Assembly (NCBI GenBank): GCA_007115705.1
Contig: QXEO01000433.1
Span: forward strand, 434,001-498,000
Length of the DNA: 64,000 nucleotides
Source of the DNA: Dactylis glomerata
Lineage: Eukaryota; Streptophyta; Magnoliopsida; Poales; Poaceae
Reading direction: 5' to 3'
This document shows positions 12,734 through 24,200 of the stretch, one piece after another (the stretch's first letter is position 1; each line of letters starts with the position of its first letter). Under the pieces are notes generated by a model. It saw nothing but the letters and a program-made list of their open reading frames with translations, did not search any database and had not been told where the DNA came from. Made by a program: the position numbers and the translations under genes.

Positions 12734-15523
12734 ACTCCACGGTTATAAACTTTGCTTGTCAGTTCTTTTGGTCTCAAAGACCATGTAGCTTTGATCGTGC
12801 TCCTTGTACTCATTCCGGCCTGCTGCAGGGCCGCCGGTATAAAACTCTGGGTTATAACTATGATCAACCTGATTCACGCCAGCATTTCTAGCGTTATTCT
12901 GATTTCCAGGATTAGTCGTCCTGGGTGGAACTGCAACTATATTTGCACCTGTCAGCGGTGATGGAGCTACCGGGACAGGTGGCCTAGCCGGCCCAAAGGG
13001 ACCTGCATGACCTGCCAATATGTCGTCTAGCCATGAACAATTTCAGGTTAAATGATTCGCTGGCTTACCCGGCTGGAAAGTGTGGAAAACACAAGGCTTG
13101 TCCATGACCAAACCAACTGTATACTTCGGCCACTGCTTCTTCTGGCCAGCGCCGGCATTCTTGTTAAACCAGACATTCTTTTTCTGCCACGGCTGCACTG
13201 CTGCGGTGGCTGCTGCTACTGCTGAGGCTGCTGATAGCCCTCATATCTCAGACGCTGGCTACTGTCGGCGCCTGCTTGCTCATCTTCTACGGCCGCCACT
13301 TGGGACGAGCCATACCGGTAATCCAGCCTGTCATCTCTTCTCTTATTCTGGTTATCAGGGTGATAGAACTACCCGGATCCTCCAGCATTGTTATTGTTTC
13401 TCTGGTTCTGCCCCTGACCTTGCAAAGTAAGTGTGGGCTACAGTGGGTCTCCCAATGCATAACTGTCCGCAATATTTATTGTTTCGGCCAACATGGCCGG
13501 CATATCTCTCTGGAGCTTTTGCCACAACATGGTGCCATGTCGGCACCCCTGAGCAAACCACATGATGGCCTGCTGCTCCACAACTCCTTCGCAGGGATTG
13601 CGCAATGTGCACCACCTAGTGAGGTAGTCACGGTCTGTCTCATAATATCCTTGCCGGCAGTTAGCTAGCTGCTGCGGGCGGTTGGGTCTCTTGTATGTGC
13701 TGGTGAAGTTGGACACAAACTGTTCCTCGAGATCTACCCAGCCGTTGATACTTCCGGCTGGGAGATTGTTCAGCCATATCCTGGCTAGGCCTTCAAGCAT
13801 CTCCGATACATAACGCACTGCCCACCGAAGGTTTCCTCCGACAATGTTCACTGCAGTGGAGTAGTCCTCCAACCAATCTTCTGGCTTTGTACTGCCATTA
13901 TATGTTCTCGCGCCACGCGCGAGCTGAAAGCAATAAGGTGCCGGCTCACCCATAATCCGGGGTCCAAAGCACATAGGACCCGGAGCTCCTTGTCTTTCCA
14001 CCAATTATGTCTGGTAAATTCTGTCCAGCTTGAAGCGTGCATCATCCGGGGCCAAGGACCGAGGTCCTAGCTGGGAGGCAATCGGGCCCGGAATCATGTT
14101 TTGCTGCTGCTGCTCCGGCTGGTACTGCACATATTGCTGGTCTTGCTGGTACTGCTGCTGCTGAGGTTGCTGATATCCCGTCCTCGCAAGGGCAGAATTC
14201 CCATCATCTTCCCAATGTCTCGGCTGGCCTCCTCCTTGCTGCTGCACCACATATCTGGCACCCTGCTGCTGACGCCGGGAAGCACTGTTATTCCGGCCAC
14301 CACCAGCCGAGCATGCTCCTTGCCCAGCCGGAGCATTCTGGCCGGCACTCTTGTTGCAGACATTCCGGTCACCTTGACCAGCATTCCCTTGCGTTATCGC
14401 CTGCTTTCCGGTGATTGCCGGATCATACACCTGGATCTGCTTGTCCCGGCGGCCAGAGGTTACACTTCCGGCATGCCGGGCGCTTGGATGCGGGGACGAG
14501 GCTTGGCCCCTCGACCTCGCGCTGACACCTCCCACCGACGCAATGTACTGAGATGCGCCGGCACCTGGATTCACCTTCTTAAAGGCCTCCTGCTGCTTGC
14601 TAGCTTCAGGCAAAAGTTGGTTAAGATGGGCTTGCTGCTCACGCAGTACTTCACCGGATAAACTAGATAATTCCTTAGCTATTTCTGCTGCTTCTCTAAG
14701 GTTCTTTACTGGTGAGCTATAAATCACCTTCGGCACAGTACTAGTTGCACTATGAGTTCTAGCTCTACCATCCTTACCTAATTCAGTGTTTAGATCTCTA
14801 CCTCTAGTTCTAACTTCCTCTATCCGGCTTGGCCGGGTTACCACAGGAGTAAAACCTTGGGCAGCATCATACTCACGTAGTTGACGATTGAACCTTTCCC
14901 GCTCCTGCTGCATGGCCAGGGCCTGACGCATCCCCTCCAGGACTTCCTTCGCTTGCTCCGGATCATCACCGGACTGCACCGGCTCGAAAAGCCGGTTGAT
15001 GATGGAAATGAGGGGCTGGCCCCTAGCCGGCATGCCGGAAGTGCCGGCCAGGTTCTCTACCCTCTCCAGTGGCGGACACGCTGTTCTCTACGCCTTCTCC
15101 TTCTCCGGAGGAACATCTGCAGCTGCTGCTCCTTTGCCAGCGCCATCTACCGGCGGCACGGCAGTGCCGGCCATCATCACCTCTGCCGACTCTACTGGGC
15201 GAGCGCTATGCCCAGCGTGAGCCAGCAAATGCGACGAAGGATCCGCCGCCACCAGCACTTGCTCCAGATACCTGCAAACACTCTCAGTCCCCACGTACAC
15301 CTCCAGACATGATCCGGCCGTTCCTGGGGAAAGGCCGGCCACCGAGACATCCGGCGTTATCGGAGATGAAGCTGAGTGAGCCTAGCCTCTGGACAAGGCC
15401 AGAGAACACGCGCACTCTCGACGACGCTATCACAGACCCCATCTGAATGAAGACTCCAGCCAACACATCGATTTGCCCCACGGTGGGCGCCAAATGTCGT
15501 CGTGGTGAAACAACATATGCCAT
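12734..15523 (-). pseudogene. TatA gag
   Basis: Gag forms the virus-like particle and packages element RNA. The frame starts at ATG 15521-15523 inside the LTR, passes through the PBS (residues HLAPTVGQ) and breaks near 15284. A long open part runs 14005-15033 with an R/E-rich helical region and a Q/Y-rich stretch (about 14095-14170). The capsid part (13438-14004) includes CFGPRIMGEPAPY, WLEDYSTAV and WLNNLPAGS. A zinc knuckle of C-x2-H-x9-H-x4-C form lies near 13036-13090. A stop lies at 14005-14007, a frameshift between capsid and knuckle, and further stops in the knuckle and at 12743. Confidence 0.8.
15475..15492 (-). other. TatA primer-binding site
   Basis: The minus strand reads TGGCGCCCACCGTGGGGC two bases after the LTR end. 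TatD has the identical 18 bases at 47984-48001. I do not assign the tRNA. Confidence 0.8.
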
Positions 15524-16425
15524 GGGATGGCTTAAATGGGGCCCGAACTAAGTGCTGGAGGATTCGGGAGAGGGAAACATACTGAAGAGCACGACCAAAA
15601 GGAACACAAATCTACCCAAGTTCGGGGCTCTCGTAAGGAGATAACACCCCTACTCCTGCTCTACTGCTTGTGTATATTTGGATCGATGGAGTGTACAACA
15701 ATGGTGACTTCCAAGCTCTCTGCTGGAGGAGGAAGAAGCTCTATCAACTCACAGACTATCAAGTGACCAACCCCTCTCTAGGGCTCCCTGTGCCACCTTA
15801 TATAGCGGTGGCCAGGGTTACAACGGTCATCTACAAGCAGATGACACCAACAACAGTCCAAACAGGACAAGGTGACGATGGCATACACCCTTGACTTTAT
15901 CCCTGATTGCTCTCGATGTGACTCTCCATCCCTGTACCTTGTACTCCATTGACTATGACCTTACCACTATGCAGGTAAGGACAGTACTTTGGCAGTGTGT
16001 TGGTTGGTAGCCCACCACTGTGCACCCTGTCATCATGATCTCCCTCCATGCTGGGAACGTTCTCTCCTTGATTGTAGGGATGTGACACTCTAGTTGACTT
16101 CTATATCCCGGATATTACCGTTGGTCATATCTCGGACCTATATGCCGGACCACCAACTCCTGGTCAGGTTAATCCGGCCTCCCCTGTTCCTGCATAACAC
16201 ACAAGCTTGGTTAGGCTGGCATATTATATATATGCCGGCACATTACACAATGTATTCCGGCTATGCCGACATTCCTGAATACTAGCCGGGATACGGCTTA
16301 TATGCCGGCCTGGCCAATACTCCTTTATGCCAGCCAGGTCCAATCTTGGTCAAACACATCAAAGTCAATATCTTATCCCATCTCTTTCTAGTCTCTTGAC
16401 CCTACCGGGGGTCATCCCCCCGACA
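15495..16425 (-). repeat. TatA 5' LTR
   Basis: The 931-bp LTR has TGTCG at 15495 and CGACA at 16425 as inverted termini, with the PBS adjoining on the left. The partner LTR is outside the window. The distal half (about 16100-16330) is dense in ATGCCGG-type words. Confidence 0.82.
15798..15805 (-). promoter_or_regulatory. TATA box of TatA LTR
   Basis: The minus strand reads CTATATAA inside the LTR, about 300 bp from its inner end, a normal position for the promoter that starts the genomic RNA. Confidence 0.7.
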
Positions 16426-16954
16426 CAAATCTTTGGCTTGTACATAATCTTCGACTGATTGAATCTTCGGCTTATCATTATAATTTTATTGATTTTTCAT
16501 GCTTTCTGCTTTTCATAGGGATTTTGGTAAATGATCCTGGTGCTTCTGACGGCTCACAAACTAGTTAATTGCCTGAGCAAATACTCATTACCTACATCAA
16601 ACTCGAGTCCCCAGACTCGAATTTGGTACCTAGTGTAACCTAGCATGTGCCGCATTTAGGACTTACCAAAGCCTAGATTCTAGTGTTTCTTAGGGTACGC
16701 AGCGCATCCACTGGGATTTTCTTTGTATTGTGGATACAGAAAAGTACTAGCAGAGCGCATTCTTGTGTGAATACTAGGACATGCAGGACAAATCCTGAGG
16801 TCTTACCTTCATGATCTTAGCGACCATAGAATTCATACATGTTATCGTGGAGGACACGGTATGAGAATACATATTTAGCAAGAGCCTTGTTTGGCTGTTG
16901 TAATACCCAAAATTGTTGGGTTACTCTCTTCAGTTCCTCACAAATCCCTCCCGA

Positions 16955-17245
16955 TGGGAGTGAAATGTCGAGTGCATTATATGGTGTTTACCACTAGTGA
17001 TGAAGTCGAATTTTTACTACTTCATAATAGTCGAGAATTTTTCAACATTGGGTGCGCGATCAGCACTCCTGATGGGAGTAGGCCCCGAGGCTATAGTCGA
17101 ATTTTATTTATTCGAGTACAGGCTCAAAGTTTCTTGTACGTCATTGCAACCTTGCTCCTGCACAAAATATTTTTACCTTATATTTTTTCTATCGGGTGCA
17201 CGATTAGCGCTTCCAATGGGAGTAGCCACCGAGGCTATAATGGGG
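16955..17245 (+). repeat. Degenerate repeat units in the TatB-old leader
   Basis: Three spaced units carry GATGGGAGT(A) followed in the best copies by GGCCCCGAGGCTATAGTCGA (about 17066) or a close variant (about 17208). They correspond to better-kept units in TatB at 26500-26780 and contain a copy of the 3' polypurine tract (PPT) sequence. Confidence 0.6.
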
Positions 17246-17694
17246 TGCTTACACCTGATTATAGGATCAATACTTGATTCTTTGATTGGTGGGACTCATA
17301 GTTTTTCTTTGTTCCTAGTCACGACGTCACGAAGATGACTAACACTAGCATTTTCACACTTGATAGAGTGTTCCTCGTGTCAACTGTGCACCATGATGAC
17401 CCACACGTGTGACTGTTCGGAGACTTGATTTGACTGCATGCTAATCGGCACACATGGGCACAGCGCAGTAAATTTCCAATTTTCCCGCGCGCAAATGGGC
17501 TTCTGCTTCTGCTTTGCAAGCCACGTTGCAGCCCACAATCTCTTCAACGCTAGTGTATTTTAGGGGAAACCCCTTTTTAATTCACTTTTTGCTTGCCTTT
17601 GCTATTCTGCTGCCGCCACTTCTTTTCTTCCTTGGGCGCACTGCCTCTCTCTTCTTGCCACCGCTACGCACCTCTGCCTCAAGCTTTTCCCTCT

Positions 17695-18609
17695 ATGGAT
17701 GTGATTGAAGCGCCCAATGGTGAAGAACTCCACCAAGTGGGGAACGACCGTCGGCTGGTCCGCGTCCACCACCAACAAGGGCAATCTCTAAACAAAGCCA
17801 AGAAGGTCGGCTTCCTCTCCTCTTCCATGGAGTACGTTCTTTCCGGTGGTGAGGTCGTTCCTCACCTGGTGGATGGATTCTGGGTTATCTTTCTTCCTTT
17901 CCTTTATCATGGCCTTTCTCTCCCTACCCACAAATTTCTTTGTGGGCTTTTGTTTGTTTATGGCGTGCAGCTTCATTAACTCACGCCAAATTCTATTCTC
18001 CACATTGCATGTTTCATCATGCTTTGTGAAGCTTTCCTGGGCATCGATCCTCACTGGGGGTTATGGAGGCAAATTTTCTATCTCCGCCGCAATGCTACCA
18101 AAGAGGAGATCCACGATGTGGGTGGTGCCATCATTGTTGTGCGCTCAGACGCACAATATTTCCAAATCCCCTTTACAAATTTTTGTTCAGAATTGGAGAA
18201 ACTAATAGTTCTATGTTAAGGACCCGAAATCTTCCGAAGCTCAGGATCACGGATTAGCACCGTTTGACCCGAAGAAACAACTGAAAAAGCTGAAGACTTG
18301 GGACCAACTCCCCTCTGATGCTAAACTCGCAGAAACAGATTCTTCGATGACTCGAATTATTAAGCTGAAGACTGCGGTGAACAAGGAAATGAATGGTTTG
18401 CAGCTAATTGCATATTTTCATCGGATTCATATCCAACCGTTGAAAGCCAGAGTTTCCCATATGTGGAATTATTCTGGTGCGAGTGAAAAATTGAGGACTT
18501 CAGAAGAAGAGGTTCCCGATGAGGTCATCCAGAAGCAGGTCCGCTCCTTGACCAAATTGACAAAAAATGACATAGTTCCACCATGTCCAGCGACCCCATA
18601 TTCTGCCAG
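17695..18609 (+). pseudogene. Antisense PF04195-like gene of TatB-old, 5' part
   Basis: A frame starting MDVIEAPNGEE at 17695 resembles the first exon of the TatB and TatD antisense genes: a GL.LP...F..GLLF.YG.QLH.LTPNSILHIA segment is the core of the 'putative gypsy-type transposase' family. There is a TAA at 17977-17979 where CAA is expected, a further stop near 18217 and a frameshift between about 18180 and 18220, after which the frame continues to the SabA insertion. A weak TATA-like TATTTTA lies near 17556. The gene is dead and truncated. Confidence 0.7.
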
Positions 18610-20239
18610 TGATACGTCTCAAACATATCTATAATTTTTGATGCTCCATGCTTGTTTATGCACCATTTTCTTTGTGTTTTGTTTACACTTCATGGAGTTT
18701 TTATGCATTTTCCAGAACTAACCTATTAACAAGATGCCATAGTGCCAGATCCCTGTTTTCTGCTGTTTTTGTGTTTCAGAAAAGTTACATAGGAAATATT
18801 CTTGGAATTGGACGAAACAAAAGTTGAAGTCCCTAATTACCTGACACGAAGACGGAGTCCAAAGGAGAGCAGGAGACGGATCAGAGGCCGGCCACACCTA
18901 CTGGTGGCGCGGCCCCCCCTTGGCCACACCACCAGGGGGTGTGACCGCCTGGTCTACCCCCTGACATTGTTCTTCTGCCTATATATTCTCCTCGATGAGA
19001 AAACCCTAAGGCCCCAAACTCTTTTCTAGAAAACATACTGCAAGTCGTCACCATCGTCGATGCGAGATCGGGAGGGTCCAGAAGCTCTTCCTGGCACCCT
19101 GTCGGAGAGGGGAATCACCACCAGAGGCCTTCTTCATCACCATGCCTACCTCCGGTGTGATGTGTGAGTAGTCTACCGTGGACTACGAATCAAAATCAGT
19201 AGCTAGATGGATGTCTTCTCCTTCATGTGATTCATGTTTAGATCTTGTGAGCTGCCTATCATGATCAAGATCATCGTTATGTAATTCTATATGTTGTGTT
19301 TGTTGGGATCTGATGAATATTGAGTACTATGTCAAGTTGATTTATTGATATATCATCTCTATGTTGTTTATGATCTTGCATGCTCTCCGTTGCTAGTAGA
19401 TATCTTGGTCGAGTAGATGCTAGTGACTCCAAGAGGGAGTATTTATGATCGATAGTGGGTTCATGCCTCTAGTAACCTGAGGGAGTGACAACAACCTCTA
19501 AGGTTGTAGATGTGCTATTGCTACTAGGGAGAAAACAAAAATCTTGTGTTCAAGGACATTTGTATTGTTTACATTACACGCTTTGCTTAAGGCGATAATC
19601 TGTTGCTTGCAACTTAATACCCAACGGTTGTTCGGATGATATCCGGTGGGTGGATTATTAGTCATAGATGCAGTTGGATTACGGTCTATGTATTATGTTG
19701 TAATGCCCAAGTGAATCACATAGTAATCCTCATGACATGTACATGCATTGCTTGCATTCTTTATTCTGTCAATTGCCCAACTGTAATTTGTTTACCCATC
19801 ATGTTATTTATCTTTATGGAGAGACACCTCTAGTGAACTATGGACCCTAGTCCATTCTTTTACATTCATATTAATGTTTACTTTTTACAAGCATTATTTA
19901 CTTTCTTGCAAACAGCTATCTTTTACCACACAATACGTTTAATCCTTTGTTTATAGCAAACCGGTGAGATTGACAACCTCACTGCTAGTTGGGGCAAAGT
20001 ACTTTGGTTGTGTTGTGTGCAGGTTCCACGTTGCTGCTAGCACAGAGCTATGCCCAGATAGGAGGCACAAACAAATTGTGTGGAGCGTCGCCAAGCCAGC
20101 TAGCATCAACCTTCAGAAGTGGTTTCTTTCTCATACTGGTTCGATTAAACCTTGGTTTCACAATCGAGGGAAACTTGCCGCTGTGCTCATCCTACCTTCC
20201 TCTTGGGGTTCCCAACTAGGTGGCTAGCACAGCCAATCA
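18610..20239 (+). repeat. SabA 5' LTR
   Basis: The 1630-bp LTR begins TGATACG and ends AATCA, 10 bp before the PBS, as in SabB. A TATA-like CTATATATT lies at 18979-18987. It aligns throughout with both SabB LTRs. Confidence 0.85.
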
Positions 20240-20249
20240 AGCATTTTTC

Positions 20250-20268
20250 TGGCGCCATTGCCAGGGAA
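20250..20268 (+). other. SabA primer-binding site
   Basis: TGGCGCCATTGCCAGGGAA begins 11 bp after the LTR end; SabB has the related TGGCGTTGTTGCCGGGGAA at 30016. Confidence 0.75.
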
Positions 20269-20432
20269 AAAGAGGATTTCTGCAAGGGGAGTCTCTCGCT
20301 TCCAATCTTTTACTTTCTTATTGTTTTGCTTACTTTCTTTACTTTATTTTTGCTTGCATCTTTTTATCAAAAATACAAAAAAATTAGTTCCTTTTATAGT
20401 TGGTATTTCGTTACTTTTACTTTTAGTTCATT

Positions 20433-20927
20433 ATGTTGTTCCCAAAGTACGTTCTGGAAGACCTATCAATAGGTAGCAGTTCTATAATTGGGAAAGATAA
20501 CATCGAGGAGTTCTTTAATCATGTCAGTAAGCACAAAGATGTTAAGGATAGATCTTTAGCCAAACTTGCTCCTAGTTATGAAGTTGCTGCTGCTTACTTA
20601 GTTTACATGTTGGATGCTAGGTTTGTTAACCTTAATCCTTTTATGCAGCAAATGTTTCTTAAGCTTCATGATATCAAAGACTCTGAAAAGAGAGATTTTA
20701 TTTTAGAATCTTTACGTAAAGAATTTAGAGATGTTGTTATAGAAGCTAGGAAAGTTTCTGAGCGTTTTAATATGCTTGGATCACATTTAGATGTTGTTGG
20801 TACAAATAAGGAAGAAATCAAAGTACCAATGCCTTTTAAACTCTTGGGAATGCATGAAGCTTTGGAAAAGAATTTTGATTGGATTGTTCTTGAAAACCCT
20901 TTTGATGAAAGTAGTGAGCCCAAGTGA
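20433..20927 (+). pseudogene. SabA gag-like protein, N-terminal part
   Basis: An open frame of 164 codons begins shortly after the PBS. It is A/T-rich, K/E/L-rich and mostly helical in look, as in gag-like proteins of Sabrina/WHAM and other Athila-side Gypsy elements. No capsid or zinc-finger motif is visible. The apparent stop is formed at the junction with the TatB LTR (AAG|TGA), so the protein is truncated by insertion rather than complete. It differs from the SabB gag-like frame. Confidence 0.6.
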
Positions 20928-21198
20928 TGAGGGTTAACTCGACAAATGTACTAGATGAAGGACTTAGGATCGGGGGAATAGGGCCTCAGATGAACTCGAA
21001 GGTAAGATCAGTCAAACAAGGCGTGTATCGAGAATAAACGTGGTGGTCAACTTGGCTTACTCTCAGTCTGTCCCTGACCGGCCTCTCCTAACCCCTATAT
21101 ATAGGTGGCCAGGTCTCAAGGAGCCGGTCGGGTCCTATACATATTACAATATCGATATACGATATGGACTCATACTTCGACTACAATTACACTTGGGC

Positions 21199-21203
21199 CT
21201 AGC
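21199..21203. repeat. TSD CTAGC, left of solo LTR
   Basis: Five bases identical to 25777-25781, marking one insertion event into the TatB LTR. Confidence 0.92.
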
Positions 21204-24200
21204 TGTAACGCCCCACCTTTAGATTAAGGTGGAACACCTGTGTTATGTGCTATTCCCTGGATCAGTGATAGCACCACAGAACAAAATATAGAAATCATTG
21301 CATAGTATCAAGATTACACGCAGATCCAGATACGAAGTATTCAAATCTTACAAATACACAGCGGGAAAAACAAGGTGTCAAGGAGCCTCCATCTTCATCA
21401 CGTGCCACAGGCAGCCATGTTGGAATGTAAGCTCGAGATCCTAATCCTGGTTCCTTACTTGAAATAAATCCTGCACGTTGAATATGCAGCCCCAAAGGGG
21501 TCAGTACAATGGTGTACTGGCAAATGACACATTTTTGGTGGATGTTGTGAGGAGTCTATCTACATGTATATTTGGCTAGTGGATCTTCTATCTGATTTGC
21601 ATAAAGCCAATTTTATCCTATAAAAGTTTTCATATAACCTTCTTTCAAAGTTTTAAATTTTCAAGGGTCGAAACAACCCCCAACTACCACATACTAGCTA
21701 GGTATGTAGCACTGGGCGAAATTCAACAAAGTCGGAACCTCAGGCACCACCACCCCTCGGAGTGCATGGTTCTTAGTTCCTACCTAGAGGTTTCTAGACA
21801 AAATTTTATTCATTTAGAAAAGGTGATGAGATTCTTCCGTACATTCCATGTCTAGAGACTCAATTGTCCATAACCGAGGACACGGCTAATCGATTAGTTT
21901 TTGACACCTTGCAAGGGTTGTGCACTTTCACCTTACGATTCATTTTATGCCCATACATAAAATGAAACGAGACCTTTTAGAGGAGAGAGCAACTAACCGG
22001 CAAGATCCGTTCCCAACCTATAATTCAACTACCACCATCTTCTTGCACACAAGTTGCACTCCCACATCTAATCAGTCAAGACAGAGCTCATAATGTCATA
22101 AGGCTGCACTGGAAGCACTCTAAGCATGGAAGACATAGTAACCTCTTTATTCCTGGGTGGCAATCCACAAGTGAACGCCTAGGCAGCAACTACACAATGC
22201 GTAGCCCCAGGTCGCGCCCAGGCAGCAACTACACAATGTGCAGCCCCAGGTCGCCACTCAACATCGCCTCCATCATCAAACCAATCCACCCAGGTGTTTC
22301 ATTTTAGTTGAAGTTCTTAATTTGTTCACAAAACACTTTTCAAGTGATCAAGGCATGGCATCAATATTTTTCAAAGTATTTAGCATCCTAACAGGTGGGG
22401 TTTGAGGATAGCTACACACTACTAGGATCTAAGCATTTGATAAAATAGTTGATCAAATCACCTATCATTCATACTACAAGAGGTGAATACACTAATGCAT
22501 AAGTAAAATGGGTAAAGGGATATGTGTGTCACTTGCCTTTTTGAAGATCACGATCCTTCACTTCTCTCAACTAAGCACGTAGCTCTTCGCAAAAACTATA
22601 GCGCAAGAAATAGCATAGCATAAACAAATCATTCAAACACAAGCAAACTAATCAGATAAAAGAAAGGAGTTTATTTTACAATTTAGATTTATTGAGATGT
22701 TATGATAGAAAGATATGGCAAGGGATCATGATTTGTGGGATATAGATTTGAGAGCTTAGTTGGGAAGGATCAATATGATTGGAGAGATGATTGGTCTAGG
22801 CAATATATGATTGGTGGAGTTTTTATGTTTTATCAAAGCATAGATGCAACTTGGAAAAACTCACATGGACTACAACACACGAGGGTCAATTGTTGCACAA
22901 CCATACTATTGAGCAAATGTGACAATAGTTACTCTTAAATGGTATGTATAACACTTAGACATTGGGTAAAGATTTATGAAGTATTGGGTTACTCAATCAA
23001 CTCATTTGCAGATTGAATAGTCCAATACATGTGAACAAAACTAAGTAGGCATTGGATTGGGTACGAATGGTTGATATTTGAGGACATGGCTCAAATGGTT
23101 CGTTGATCAACATGGTGTATAACACATACTATGGTACGGGTTATAACAGCTCCACATTAATATGATCTAGATTTGGGATGAATTCATATTCTACTCAAGT
23201 AGCACAATTGCAGTTTGAATATATATGAATTAGACAAAGTATAATGAGTGAGATCTTTATGCTTTATCAAAGCATATTGAATCTTGGATTATCTTATGTG
23301 GGTAAATCACATAAGAGACAAAATAGTGCAATAGCAATACTATTGAATAAGTGTGGCAACAATTATTTTTAAATAGTATATATTACACTTAAGCTTAGGC
23401 TAGGACTCTTATAACATTTAAGTACTCAATTAACTCAAATGCAAATTGAATAGTTCAATGCAAGGCTAAGATTTGAGTAGACATGAGTAAATGGCTATAG
23501 GAAATGGATATGTATAGATGATATTTGAAAACATGGCTTATGGTTCCTAATGAGTAAATGGGATTAAGTACTATGATGTTGATTTGATCAATACCATAGT
23601 AGCAAAGGTAGAAACTAAGATTGAAAGTATCACACTCTACTCAAATGACACATTTGAAATTTGAATAAGTGGGTACTATGCAAGATAGGTCTAAGTGAGT
23701 ATGATCTTGATCAAGCTGTTGTTTAGATAACATTGGTGACTAGGTATGATTATAAGATTTGCTATGGTAGAAGGAAACATTACTGAATAGAAATAGATTT
23801 ATTCCTATAATGGAAATTACTCAAATCCTCATATTAGAATTTGAATAATTGTGACATGGTTCAAGAAATTATGGGAATGATGCTACTGGATAGGATTCAG
23901 TAACACAAAGCTATTGCATTTGGAATCAACTTAAAATCACTTATAGATTTCAATTGAAGTCCAAAATACTACTTTGCTCATATTGAACTTAGTCATTGAG
24001 TGCACGACTCAAGTTTGGAATTTCTTGTTCCTATGATGTTCTACAGATCAAGGGCTTTCCAAGGACTACAAATTTATAATTTTTGGATAGACAGAACTAA
24101 AGATATGAATTTAACAAGCTAACAGAAGGTTTGATCCCAATTTGAAAGTAGTTTCAAATTGAACCTATAAAATATAAGATTTTATGTTACTGCTGGATTC

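Larger units (their letters stand above)
6149..16425 (-). mobile_element. TatA, Ty3/Gypsy Tat-type retrotransposon, 3' LTR not in window
   Basis: In element orientation the order is 5' LTR (15495-16425), PBS, gag, PR, RT, RH, IN and then a spliced gene on the opposite strand. The left part and the 3' LTR are cut off by the LARD-like insertion. It lies inside TatB-old, whose internal sequence resumes at 16426. The copy has several stop codons and one gag frameshift, so it is not functional as it stands. The word GCCGGCAT/GCCGACAT is dispersed throughout. Confidence 0.88.
16426..18609 (-). mobile_element. TatB-old, fragment of a Tat element related to TatB
   Basis: The sequence aligns by eye with the 3'-end internal region of TatB: the stretches near 16515-16620 and 25970-26080 are clearly homologous, as are the repeat units and the antisense gene. 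TatA inserted about 50 bases into the internal side of its missing 3' LTR, and SabA interrupts it at 18609. Only the part between the LTR and the first exon of the antisense gene is visible. Confidence 0.75.
18610..20924 (+). mobile_element. SabA, 5' part of a Sabrina/WHAM-like Gypsy element
   Basis: The element starts with TGATACGTCTCAAAC and has LTR, PBS and the start of a gag-like frame before TatB interrupts it at about 20925. The 5 bases before it are GCCAG (18605-18609), the presumed TSD; the partner is beyond the window. Family naming is from memory of Triticeae repeats. Confidence 0.8.

Noticed and set aside
22180..22255. Two-copy tandem block in the solo LTR as a regulatory repeat
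   Set aside because: Only two imperfect copies in otherwise featureless LTR; more likely a simple duplication.
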